From an uncultured Collinsella sp. (lineage in GTDB: Bacteria > Actinomycetota > Coriobacteriia > Coriobacteriales > Coriobacteriaceae): a DNA stretch of 7,461 nucleotides. Below are positions 1 to 5,408 of this stretch, piece by piece; position 1 is the first letter of the stretch; every line of letters starts with the position of its first letter. The notes under the pieces were generated by a model that searched no databases, was not told where the DNA came from, and saw only the letters and a list, made by a program, of their open reading frames with translations. Location: NCBI GenBank assembly GCA_902475865.1, contig CABSBK010000049.1, positions 1 through 7,461 of the forward strand. Direction: 5' to 3'. The position numbers and the translations under genes were made by a program.

Positions 1-912
1 GAAAAGCCGCTGGTCAAGCTTACCAAGGACGACCTGCTCGAGGTCGTGCGCGCACACGCCGAGGACGGCGTGGACTTTATGACCATCCACTGCGGCATCA
101 ATAAATCGGTCATCAAAACTTTCAAGGAAACCGGCCGCCTTATGAACATCGTCAGCCGCGGCGGCTCGCTGCTGTTTGGATGGATGGAGGTCACCGGCAA
201 CGAGAATCCGTTCTACGAGTTCTACGACGAGGTGCTCGAAATCTGCCACGAGTACGACGTGACCATCTCGCTCGGCGACTCCTGCCGCCCGGGCTGTCTC
301 TACGATTCCAACGACGCCACCGAGACCGCCGAGATGATTGAGCTCGGCAAGTTGTGCAAGCGCGCCTGGGCCGCCGGCGTCCAGGTTATGGTCGAGGGAC
401 CGGGCCACATGGCGCTCGACGAGATCGCCGCCAATATGAAGCTGCAGAAGCGCCTGTGCCACAACGCCCCGTTCTATGTGCTCGGGCCGCTGGTGACCGA
501 TATCGGCGTGGGTTACGACCACATCACCGCAGCCATCGGCGGCGCTATCTCCGCGAGCTCGGGCGCCGACTTCCTGTGCTACGTGACGCCCGCCGAACAC
601 CTGTGCCTGCCCAACGCCCAGGACGTGCTCGACGGCCTCATGGCCACCAAGATCGCCGCACACGCCGCCGACATCGCCAAGAAGGTGCCCCACGCCCGCG
701 ACATGGACGACAAGATGGGCCAGGCACGCCGCAAGCTCGACTGGGACGCCATGTGGAAGTGCGCGCTCGACCCGGTCACCGGCAAGAAGCGCTACGAGGA
801 ATCCCCCGCCGCCACCGAGGGCACCTGCACCATGTGTGGCAAGATGTGCGCCGTCCGCACCGTCAACAAGGTGTTCGAAGGCACGACGATCGACCTCGGC
901 ATGGAGGACTAA
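1..912 (+). CDS. thiC: Phosphomethylpyrimidine synthase ThiC, 3' part (5' end outside window)
   Basis: ThiC is a radical-SAM enzyme that rearranges aminoimidazole ribotide (AIR) into HMP phosphate, the pyrimidine precursor of thiamine, in the cytoplasm. The frame is open at base 1, and 303 codons run to the TAA at 910-912. Typical ThiC signatures are visible, numbered in the fragment: IHCG (29-32), SRGGS (52-56), GDSCRPGC (92-99), EGPGHM (132-137), the [20 protein letters not shown] block (162-181) and TPAEHLCLP (196-204). The C-terminal iron-sulfur motif has cysteines at 276, 279 and 283, giving CX2CX3C; the form usually quoted for the family is CX2CX4C. About 130 N-terminal residues would be missing if this is the short (about 430-residue) ThiC type. 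No frameshift is seen. thiD follows on the same strand after 176 nt. Any TPP riboswitch controlling thiC would lie upstream of the window. Confidence 0.97.
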   Translation, partial: EKPLVKLTKDDLLEVVRAHAEDGVDFMTIHCGINKSVIKTFKETGRLMNIVSRGGSLLFGWMEVTGNENPFYEFYDEVLEICHEYDVTISLGDSCRPGCLYDSNDATETAEMIELGKLCKRAWAAGVQVMVEGPGHMALDEIAANMKLQKRLCHNAPFYVLGPLVTDIGVGYDHITAAIGGAISASSGADFLCYVTPAEHLCLPNAQDVLDGLMATKIAAHAADIAKKVPHARDMDDKMGQARRKLDWDAMWKCALDPVTGKKRYEESPAATEGTCTMCGKMCAVRTVNKVFEGTTIDLGMED

Positions 913-948
913 CTCGTCACCGGAGCCACAAACGGCCACAAGGTGTTC

Positions 949-990
949 GTCAATTGTTGACATGTGAACATTTTCTTACATTTACGTAAA
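949..990. promoter_or_regulatory. Cluster of palindromes around a TTGACA box between thiC and thiD
   Basis: Three small dyads are packed into 42 bp: GTCAA-TTG-TTGAC (949-961), TGTTGACATGTGAACA (955-970, a 16-bp palindrome with one mismatched pair) and TTTACGTAAA (981-990, perfect). A consensus -35 hexamer TTGACA (957-962) lies inside the first two. No good -10 follows at 16-18 bp; the best is TTTACG at 981-986. The A+T-rich block contrasts with the GC-rich surroundings, which fits an operator/promoter region for thiD. The regulator and the actual promoter are unknown. Confidence 0.35.
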
Positions 991-1003
991 GATTGCACCA
1001 CCC

Positions 1004-1033
1004 GCCCGGGATCGGCATACAGCCGGCCCGGGC
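1004..1033 (+). terminator. GC-rich hairpin after thiC (candidate terminator)
   Basis: GCCCGGG (1004-1010) plus CGGC (1013-1016) pair with GCCG (1022-1025) plus CCCGGGC (1027-1033). This leaves an AT/G internal loop and an ATACA loop. The stem is very strong, but only ACTTTAT follows rather than a run of T. It may be a weak terminator for thiC or a leader or promoter-overlapping structure for thiD, since it ends 5 bp before a TATAAT box. Confidence 0.5.
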
Positions 1034-1043
1034 ACTTTATAAT
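1016..1043 (+). promoter_or_regulatory. Candidate thiD promoter with perfect TATAAT
   Basis: TATAAT occurs at 1038-1043. The upstream -35 is poor: CATACA at 1016-1021 with 16-bp spacing matches only its last three bases to TTGACA. Initiation near 1050 would leave a leader of about 40 nt before the thiD start at 1089. The -35 and spacer overlap the 1004-1033 hairpin. Confidence 0.4.
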
Positions 1044-1088
1044 GCAGGCAGAAGACCCATTTGAATCCGACCGAACAAGGGAGCGAAC

Positions 1089-1919
1089 ATGGATCGCAGT
1101 AAGGTACCCGCCGTTCTATCCATCGCAGGATCCGATTCCAGCGGTGGTGCCGGCATTCAGGCCGACATCAAGACCATCACGGCGCACCGTCTGTATGCCG
1201 AGACAGCCATCACGGCCATCACCGCACAAAACACGCTCGGTGTCACCGCCGTGCAGAACATCTCCCCGGATATTGTCGCGGCGCAGATCGATGCCGTTTT
1301 TGACGATATCCGACCCAGCGCCGTCAAGATCGGCATGGTTTCCTCTGCTGAGATTATCGAGGTTATCGCCGACCGTTTGAGCGCCTGGAACGCAACGAAC
1401 GTGGTCGTCGATCCCGTCATGGTCGCCACTTCGGGCGCCCGCCTCATTGCCGAGGATGCCGCCGAAGCGCTCACGCGTCGCCTGTTCCCGCTGGCGACTG
1501 TCATCACGCCCAATATTCCCGAGGCCATGGCACTGCTCGATTACGAAGTCGATTCCGAGCGCACGCAGCAAAATGCCGCCATGCTTCTCACCCGTCGCTT
1601 TGGCTGCGCGTCTCTCGTTAAGGGCGGGCATTTTGTCAACGAGGCCAACGATGTGCTAGCAGAGCCCGCGCCGCTCGATGACGAGGGCAACCATCTGGGC
1701 GATCCGCTCACCACGTGGTTCCGTCACAAGCGTATCGAGACCCACAACACGCACGGCACCGGCTGCACGCTCTCGTCCGCCATCGCCTGCGCGCTGGCCC
1801 AGGGCATGGATCTTGCCGATGCCGTCAACGCCGGCAAGGCCTACCTAACGGGCGCTCTGGCCGCAGGCTTTGATATGGGCAAAGGCTCCGGCCCCGTCAA
1901 TCACATGTGGCAGTATTAA
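1089..1919 (+). CDS. thiD: Hydroxymethylpyrimidine/phosphomethylpyrimidine kinase ThiD
   Basis: ThiD is a ribokinase-family cytoplasmic kinase. It phosphorylates HMP and then HMP-P to HMP-PP, the substrate joined to the thiazole phosphate by ThiE. The 276-residue length is normal for the family. Visible motifs are the N-terminal substrate loop SIAGSDSSGGAGIQAD (11-26), VVVDPVMVATSG (105-116), the ITPNIPEA segment (139-146), VKGGH (177-181), and the GTGC anion hole (223-226), whose Cys226 matches the conserved active-site region of Salmonella ThiD. A hydrophilic stretch of about 20 residues at 190-210 looks longer than in minimal ThiD proteins. The ATG at 1089 is preceded by an AAGGGAG ribosome binding site (1077-1083) and begins directly before the conserved AVLSIAGSDSSGG region. 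thiC lies upstream on the same strand, so both act in the pyrimidine branch of thiamine synthesis. No TPP aptamer motif was found in the spacer. Confidence 0.97.
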   Translation: MDRSKVPAVLSIAGSDSSGGAGIQADIKTITAHRLYAETAITAITAQNTLGVTAVQNISPDIVAAQIDAVFDDIRPSAVKIGMVSSAEIIEVIADRLSAWNATNVVVDPVMVATSGARLIAEDAAEALTRRLFPLATVITPNIPEAMALLDYEVDSERTQQNAAMLLTRRFGCASLVKGGHFVNEANDVLAEPAPLDDEGNHLGDPLTTWFRHKRIETHNTHGTGCTLSSAIACALAQGMDLADAVNAGKAYLTGALAAGFDMGKGSGPVNHMWQY

Positions 1920-1938
1920 GATTCGCAGCCCAAAACCA

Positions 1939-1965
1939 CCGCAAAGGGGACAGGCACCTTTGCGG
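1939..1965. repeat. CCGCAAAGG hairpin downstream of thiD
   Basis: CCGCAAAGG (1939-1947) and CCTTTGCGG (1957-1965) form a perfect 9-bp inverted repeat around a 9-nt loop, GGACAGGCA. Two further G-C pairs are possible beyond an A/C mismatch. It starts 20 nt after the thiD stop and could end the thiD transcript, but no T-run follows on either strand. The string GGCACCTTTGC on its 3' side resembles GGCACCTGTTTGC in the inverted repeat at 7388-7461. Confidence 0.65.
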
Positions 1966-1980
1966 CGGGTCCCACAAACA

Positions 1981-2035
1981 TCTCGATATGTAACAGTTAG
2001 AGCCCATTTTTCGGCCCACCTGTTACAGATTGAGG
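1981..2035. repeat. Dyad unit A (55 bp) of a three-unit array
   Basis: The left arm TCTCGATATGTAACA (1981-1995) and right arm TGTTACAGATTGAGG (2021-2035) match as an inverted repeat at 12 of 15 positions, around a 25-bp centre. Two of the three mismatches would be G-U wobbles in plus-strand RNA. The half-site core TGTAACA/TGTTACA is intact. Confidence 0.8.
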
Positions 2036-2060
2036 CATTCAAATTCCGCTGAGAAGATAA

Positions 2061-2115
2061 TCTCGATCTGTAACAGTAACTCGGCAACATCGACCCTAGA
2101 TGTTACAGATCGAGA
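2061..2115. repeat. Dyad unit B (55 bp), perfect arms
   Basis: TCTCGATCTGTAACA (2061-2075) and TGTTACAGATCGAGA (2101-2115) form a perfect 15-bp inverted repeat around a 25-bp centre. This is the least degenerate copy. It begins 80 bp after unit A begins. Confidence 0.88.
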
Positions 2116-2141
2116 CAAACGACCGATATCGACCTAAATAA

Positions 2142-2196
2142 TCTCAATCTGTAACATCTAACCCGTTTTCGGCCTTACAACTGTTACAGATCAAGA
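2142..2196. repeat. Dyad unit C (55 bp)
   Basis: TCTCAATCTGTAACA (2142-2156) and TGTTACAGATCAAGA (2182-2196) match as an inverted repeat at 13 of 15 positions around a 25-bp centre. The right arm is followed by CAAA, as in unit B. It begins 81 bp after unit B begins. Both mismatches would be wobble pairs only in minus-strand RNA. Confidence 0.8.
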
Positions 2197-2210
2197 CAAA
2201 CCAACGACAC

Positions 2211-2235
2211 AAACCGCCGCAAGGGGAACTTTTGC
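2211..2235. repeat. Degenerate second copy of the CCGCAA element
   Basis: AAACCGCCGCAAGGGGA (2211-2227) repeats AAACCACCGCAAAGGGGA (1933-1950) with one substitution and one missing A. It is followed by CTTTTGC (2229-2235), a shrunken counterpart of CCTTTGCGG in the first copy. The two copies bracket the three dyad units in direct orientation. Confidence 0.6.
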
Positions 2236-2251
2236 ACTGCTTTGGGTCGCG

Positions 2252-2911
2252 CTACGCTCCGAGCATCTCTTGGAGCTTGGCTGCCACGGCGTGGCCCAAG
2301 CTCTCGTGGCTTTCGGGCATCATATGCAGATAGTCGATATCGCCCGGCTCGGCAAAATCGGCGGCATTCAAAAAGTCGCAGCCAAACTGCTCGGCAACAT
2401 ACGCATAGTATTCGGCAAAATGCTCCGAGGCCTCGACGGAATGCTCGTCAAAGTCGGTCATATACACATCGGCGATCTGCGGCTTGATCTTGATAGGAGC
2501 CATCAGCAGAATGCGCGGACAAGGCGCAGCGTCGGTCCACGGAAACGCGCGGACAGCGCGAATCAGCGCCATGGCGCCACGGGCGATATCGGAAGCTGTC
2601 ACGTTAAAGACCGTCTTACAGTCGTTGGTGCCCAGCATAATCACGATCGCATCCAGCGGCTTATGAGCCTCGAGCAGCATCGGAAGCGCGCGAATGCCGT
2701 TGAGGTTAGTGTCCAGATGGCACATATCGTCGCGCACCGTCGTGCGGCCGTTGAGCCCCTCCTCAATCACATGCCAGCCCTCGCCCAGGTCACGCTGTGC
2801 CACGCCGCACCAGCGCACATCGTGCGCATAGCGCACCGCGGTGCCGTCGCGCATACCTGCCGGATCGTAGCCATAGGTATTGCTGTCGCCAAAGCACAGA
2901 ACGTTTTTCAT
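2252..2911 (-). CDS. SGNH-fold esterase/acyltransferase, MsAct-like (GDSL family)
   Basis: The 219-residue protein is an SGNH hydrolase, probably a cytoplasmic esterase or acyltransferase; its natural substrate is not evident. Block I is CFGDSNTYGY with nucleophile Ser10, block II is GLNGRTT with Gly52, block III is MLGTND with Asn96, and block V is DYLH with Asp193 and His196, so the catalytic set is complete. From knowledge of the family, the order and wording (RYAHDVRW, VIEEGLNGRTT, IMLGTND) closely follow the Mycobacterium smegmatis arylesterase/acyltransferase MsAct rather than secreted GDSL lipases, and no signal peptide is seen. The frame is open upstream to an ATG at 3007, but that longer form overlaps the preceding gene and a terminator. 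The ATG at 2911 directly precedes the conserved start and has an AAAGGAAGGG SD at 2916-2925. A strong terminator lies only about 5 nt before that SD. Confidence 0.9.
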   Translation of the reverse strand: MKNVLCFGDSNTYGYDPAGMRDGTAVRYAHDVRWCGVAQRDLGEGWHVIEEGLNGRTTVRDDMCHLDTNLNGIRALPMLLEAHKPLDAIVIMLGTNDCKTVFNVTASDIARGAMALIRAVRAFPWTDAAPCPRILLMAPIKIKPQIADVYMTDFDEHSVEASEHFAEYYAYVAEQFGCDFLNAADFAEPGDIDYLHMMPESHESLGHAVAAKLQEMLGA

Positions 2912-2929
2912 CGTAAGCCCTTCCTTTAG

Positions 2930-2963
2930 TAAAAAGCCGACGGGAGCAGCCCTCCCGCCGGCT
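2930..2963 (-). terminator. Intrinsic terminator after the PARG-like gene
   Basis: In minus-strand RNA, a 12-bp stem (AGCCGGCGGGAG with CTCCCGTCGGCT, one G-U pair) closes a 5-nt loop and is followed at once by a T-run (2930-2934). It lies 26 nt past the TAA of the macrodomain gene and just before the SD of the esterase gene. Confidence 0.88.
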
Positions 2964-2988
2964 CGACCTATCTGTCGGCACGTACCGA

Positions 2989-4122
2989 TTACAGGTACTT
3001 GCGCCAATCGTCCTCGTCCTCATCGTCCTCGGCAGCAGCCTGGGCCTGCTCGGCGGCGCGGGCAGCCGCAGCGCGAGCGGCAACCTGGGCATAGGACTCC
3101 TCGTTGCACTCGGGGAAGTTTGCCAGCACGTGCTCAAACTTGGCAAAATCCTCGTCCCAGCGCGTAGAGGGCACGGCAAAGAAGACCTGCTTGACCTTAA
3201 AGTCGCCCGACGCGAGCTCCTTACGGAAGAGCTCGGCCACGGTCTCGGCGTCAAAGCCGTTGTTGTCGCAGCCCCAAGCACCCAGTACGAGCTTCTCGCG
3301 GCCCAGCTCATCGCATATAGCAAGCACAAAGCGAATGCGGTCGCGCAGGACGTCAAGCAAGGCATCGTCGCTCACGCGGTACTCCTGGCGAGCACGCTTG
3401 GCGTTGGGTGCAGCGGCGACGATTACGTCGGCATAGGCGTGCACATGCTTGCGGTCGAAGCGTACCGCGGGCACCACCAGCGCACGGTTGCGGTACAGCT
3501 CACAGTTGATGTTGCGGCGACGGTTCTCGCCGTACCATTTACGCTGCTTGTCGAGGACGTTGTACAGGTACGAATCGGCACAGAGCGTTGCCTCCTGGCC
3601 CAGATAGCCCTGGATGTAGCCACCGCCCGGATTGGTAAACGAAGCAAAGGCAAGCACGGCCATATCGCAGAACTGCGCATAGCCGCGGCCGTTATCGAGG
3701 ATTGCCTGCGTGGCGGAGGCATCAAGCACAGTGACCTCGGGCAGGACCGGAGCAGCCTCCTCCGCGGGCGCGGACTCGGCTTCGTCAGCCGACTCGGTGG
3801 ACTCGGGTGCCGCCTCGGGCTCGACCGCGGTCTCCACCTCGGCAGCCTCAACCTCGGCAGCGTCGGCCTCCACAACCTCGGCAACCGGCTCCTCGGCAGC
3901 CGCAGCTGCCTGGGCCTTGGCCTTCATCGCCGCGACAAATCCGGCAGGCATGCCATCGAACTCGCGCACGCCGGCAAGCGAGCGCTCGATATCCTTGGCG
4001 CACGCTTCGGACACAGTCGCCACGTGACGCTCGGCGGCCTTGGCACGGGCCTCGCGCTTGGGGTTGGGCTGCCCCGAGCGATTGGGCCTGCGGTTACGGT
4101 TCCTGTTGTCGACGTCTGCCAT
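2989..4122 (-). CDS. TIGR02452-type microbial PARG-like macrodomain protein with acidic linker
   Basis: This 377-residue protein matches the bacterial poly(ADP-ribose) glycohydrolase-like (TIGR02452/DUF2263) architecture, a macrodomain that binds or cleaves ADP-ribose. Residues 1-70 hold a basic start (6-30 rich in Arg/Asn/Lys) and a helical N-terminal part. Residues 71-126 are an Ala/Glu/Pro low-complexity acidic linker. The macrodomain spans about 128-340, with LAFASFTNPGGGY (157-169), TLCADSYLYN (179-188), VIVAAAPN (233-240) and VLGAWGCDNNGF (279-290). The C-terminus is Ala-rich and ends in an acidic tail (366-372). The signature GGG-X6-8-QEE reads GGG (166-168), then Gln176-Glu177-Ala178, so the second glutamate, the main catalytic one in characterised PARGs, is missing. 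Hydrolase activity is therefore doubtful and an ADP-ribose-binding role is possible. The start ATG has AGAAAGGTGA seven nt upstream. Terminators lie on both sides, so it is probably a single-gene transcript. Confidence 0.82.
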   Translation of the reverse strand: MADVDNRNRNRRPNRSGQPNPKREARAKAAERHVATVSEACAKDIERSLAGVREFDGMPAGFVAAMKAKAQAAAAAEEPVAEVVEADAAEVEAAEVETAVEPEAAPESTESADEAESAPAEEAAPVLPEVTVLDASATQAILDNGRGYAQFCDMAVLAFASFTNPGGGYIQGYLGQEATLCADSYLYNVLDKQRKWYGENRRRNINCELYRNRALVVPAVRFDRKHVHAYADVIVAAAPNAKRARQEYRVSDDALLDVLRDRIRFVLAICDELGREKLVLGAWGCDNNGFDAETVAELFRKELASGDFKVKQVFFAVPSTRWDEDFAKFEHVLANFPECNEESYAQVAARAAAARAAEQAQAAAEDDEDEDDWRKYL

Positions 4123-4169
4123 AAGTGGTCACCTTTCTCGGTCTCTGCCGCTATCGGCTTTTCCCATCC

Positions 4170-4175
4170 ATGATA
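4170..4175 (-). promoter_or_regulatory. Candidate -10 box for the PARG-like gene
   Basis: Minus-strand TATCAT (5 of 6 to TATAAT) lies 47 nt upstream of the start codon and 13 bp beyond the T-run of the preceding gene's terminator. No convincing -35 is present; the position 17 bp upstream falls in the terminator stem and T-run. A promoter is expected here because the terminator isolates the gene. Confidence 0.3.
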
Positions 4176-4188
4176 CCCCGCCGTGTAC

Positions 4189-4214
4189 AAAAAAGACGGC
4201 CCCGAAGGACCGCC
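4189..4214 (-). terminator. Intrinsic terminator with UUCG tetraloop after the BI-1 family gene
   Basis: Minus-strand RNA folds GGCGGUCC against GGGCCGUC (4195-4214, eight pairs including two G-U) around a C(UUCG)G tetraloop, followed directly by six T (4189-4194). It begins about 45 nt past the TAG of the BI-1 family gene. It is a textbook rho-independent terminator. Confidence 0.92.
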
Positions 4215-4259
4215 TTTCGCATCGATTTACACGTGCGCAAGCACCGCTGCAATTTGGTA

Positions 4260-4955
4260 CTAGTCGCGACGACCAAGGATGTTCAGGATGCGCAGGAACA
4301 CGTTGATGATGTCCACGAACAGGTTGGATGCCATGAGCACGGCGTTGGGCAGCGTGGGCGGCACCGTCGTGGCCACATAGGTGTCGTAGCCAATAAAGCC
4401 GGCGAACACCACGATCACGATCAGGTCGGTGATAGACTGCGAGACGCCCATGAACATCAGCACGATCTCGACCAGAATCGTGGCAAGCAGGATGCCAAAA
4501 CCAATGCCATACACACGCTGGAAGAACTTGGGGAAGGTTACGCCCAGCGCACCAAAGACAAAGGTGATGGCGGCCGTGGCGATAAAGGCGGTGTTAATGG
4601 TAGGCAAGTCGTAGTTGGCAAGACCAAACGAGGCCGTCAGGCCAAAGGTGCTCGCAAAGACCACGTAGCCCACGAGTGACAGGCCCACAGACTGCTTGCC
4701 CGCAGCAGCCGACATCATGACCATGCCGACGATGGTCAAAATAAATGAGCCAAAGACCAGCGGCAAAGCGGCGCCGCTCATCATCATGCGCGCAAACGAC
4801 ATGGTGCTCGTAAAGTAAGCACCGGCGCCCATGGCGCAAAAGCCCAAAAAGATCAGGGCAGACATGACAAGGTTGTACGCGCGCGGCGACATCTCCTTGG
4901 CACGGCTTGCGCCGGTCTCAATGGGGCCGTTCTGATAACCCTGGATATCGTTCAT
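4260..4955 (-). CDS. Bax inhibitor-1/YccA (TMBIM) family integral membrane protein
   Basis: This 231-residue protein has about seven hydrophobic segments (roughly 29-49, 62-82, 88-110, 121-141, 149-169, 175-190 and 203-223). The length and layout are those of bacterial BI-1/YccA proteins in the cytoplasmic membrane. Family landmarks are GYDTY (189-193) in the sixth segment and NLFVDIINVFLRILNILG (211-228) at the C-terminus. Asp191 and Asp215 correspond in position to the paired aspartates that act as pH sensor and calcium gate in Bacillus YetJ. Bacterial members are linked to calcium leak or to FtsH-related membrane quality control (YccA); which applies here cannot be told. The start ATG has AAAGGA at spacing of about eight nt. 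A UUCG-loop terminator follows. A short hairpin sits between the candidate promoter and the SD. Confidence 0.93.
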   Translation of the reverse strand: MNDIQGYQNGPIETGASRAKEMSPRAYNLVMSALIFLGFCAMGAGAYFTSTMSFARMMMSGAALPLVFGSFILTIVGMVMMSAAAGKQSVGLSLVGYVVFASTFGLTASFGLANYDLPTINTAFIATAAITFVFGALGVTFPKFFQRVYGIGFGILLATILVEIVLMFMGVSQSITDLIVIVVFAGFIGYDTYVATTVPPTLPNAVLMASNLFVDIINVFLRILNILGRRD

Positions 4956-4973
4956 AATATCGTCCTTTCAAAA

Positions 4974-4988
4974 GCGCTGCGACAGCGC
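4974..4988 (-). terminator. Short hairpin plus TTTT in the BI-1 family gene leader
   Basis: On the minus strand GCGCTG-TCG-CAGCGC is followed by TTTT, then at once by the GAAAGGA SD of the BI-1 family gene. The six-pair stem is all but one G-C. It may terminate the upstream small gene or attenuate the downstream one. Confidence 0.45.
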
Positions 4989-5010
4989 CGTAGATGACAA
5001 GATTCCTGCC

Positions 5011-5016
5011 ATTGTA
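5011..5016 (-). promoter_or_regulatory. Candidate -10 box for the BI-1 family gene
   Basis: Minus-strand TACAAT (5 of 6 to consensus) lies about 55 nt upstream of the start, just past the stop of the small upstream gene. No recognisable -35 lies 16-18 bp further upstream, so support is partial. Confidence 0.3.
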
Positions 5017-5034
5017 CCCGAATGCCGCGCGCTC

Positions 5035-5373
5035 TTACCTGCGGCGCTCACTCTCGAGCGTACGGTCGAATGCCCACACCCACCAACGCATCAGATGGGC
5101 CTGCGAGCCATCCGGTCGCTCGCGTGTCTGTTCTTCCAGATACAGTTCGGTCGCATGTCCGCCAAAACGAACCTTATAAGTCGCCGTACGAATGCCGTGA
5201 ACCGTCAGGCCAAAACCGGTGGACGAGACAATCTCGTCAATCGTAAAGCAGCGACCATCGACCCAGCAGACGGTAACCGGCACGACCTGTCCGCCCGCGA
5301 GGATGCGGGCCACGACGTCCACATACTGCTTGTGCACGCGTCGAGTTTTGCCATCTGTCTGTCGATATTCCAT
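5035..5373 (-). CDS. Small conserved-type hypothetical protein (112 aa)
   Basis: Function is not recognised. The chosen reading is 112 residues, basic at the N-terminus (MEYRQTDGKTRRVHKQY), then a mainly beta-type core (VVPVTVCWVDGRCFTIDEI, GIRTATYKVRFGGHATELYLEE), and a Trp-rich strand RWWVWAF near the end with an SERRR tail. The pattern of a WxDGRxFxIDEI strand, an invariant-looking Gly/Arg turn and a final RWWVW strand resembles small beta-barrel-like hypothetical proteins of Firmicutes and Actinobacteria; this resemblance is from memory. No signal peptide or membrane segment is seen. The start is uncertain: the ATG at 5373 has AGGGGG only one nt away, while the ATG at 5394 (119 residues) lies almost where a transcript from the TACAAT at 5403-5408 would begin. 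The frame opens to 5448. It lies upstream of, and co-directional with, the BI-1 family gene. Confidence 0.72.
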   Translation of the reverse strand: MEYRQTDGKTRRVHKQYVDVVARILAGGQVVPVTVCWVDGRCFTIDEIVSSTGFGLTVHGIRTATYKVRFGGHATELYLEEQTRERPDGSQAHLMRWWVWAFDRTLESERRR

Positions 5374-5402
5374 GCCCCCTATTATCGAACGCATGTTTGC
5401 AT

Positions 5403-5408
5403 ATTGTA
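5403..5408 (-). promoter_or_regulatory. Candidate -10 box for the small hypothetical gene
   Basis: Minus-strand TACAAT lies 30 nt upstream of the ATG at 5373 and 9 nt upstream of the ATG at 5394. No good -35 is seen at 16-18 bp. If used, the mRNA would start close to the ATG at 5394, giving a leaderless or very short leader message. Confidence 0.3.

Larger units (their letters stand above)
1920..2251. other. Convergent intergenic region made of repeats, no gene
   Basis: This 332-bp spacer lies between the 3' ends of thiD (+) and the SGNH esterase gene (-). It has lower G+C than its neighbours. It holds one CCGCAAAGG hairpin, three 55-bp dyad units and a degenerate second copy of the CCGCAA element. 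No plausible coding frame with an SD was seen. The layout resembles a cluster of dispersed intergenic repeats or a binding-site array more than a terminator alone. Confidence 0.8.

Noticed and set aside
354..989. Second-frame open reading frame inside thiC
   Set aside because: It has an Arg/His/Gly-rich composition typical of an out-of-frame reading of a high-GC gene, and thiC itself is unambiguous.
913..1088. Possible TPP riboswitch before thiD
   Set aside because: The conserved CTGAGA and ACCTGA/CTGGATAATGCCAGC-type elements are absent; only palindromes and one GC-rich hairpin are present.
1981..2196. CRISPR array
   Set aside because: There are only three units, each an inverted repeat with a 25-bp centre at 80-bp spacing. 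No direct 25-40-bp repeat with uniform spacers and no cas genes are seen.
2270..2929. Plus-strand open frame opposite the SGNH esterase
   Set aside because: The complete SGNH catalytic set is on the minus strand. This frame is its complement and lacks a ribosome binding site.
2252..3007. Longer form of the SGNH esterase starting at 3007
   Set aside because: The extra 32 residues read through the terminator and into the end of the preceding gene, and they lack an SD. The conserved SGNH N-terminus begins at 2911.
3130..4173. Long open frame on the plus strand opposite the PARG-like gene
   Set aside because: It is the antisense shadow of a GC-rich, Ala/Glu-rich gene. Its translation is low-complexity Gly/Leu/His-rich, with no family motif or SD, whereas the minus strand gives a recognisable macrodomain.
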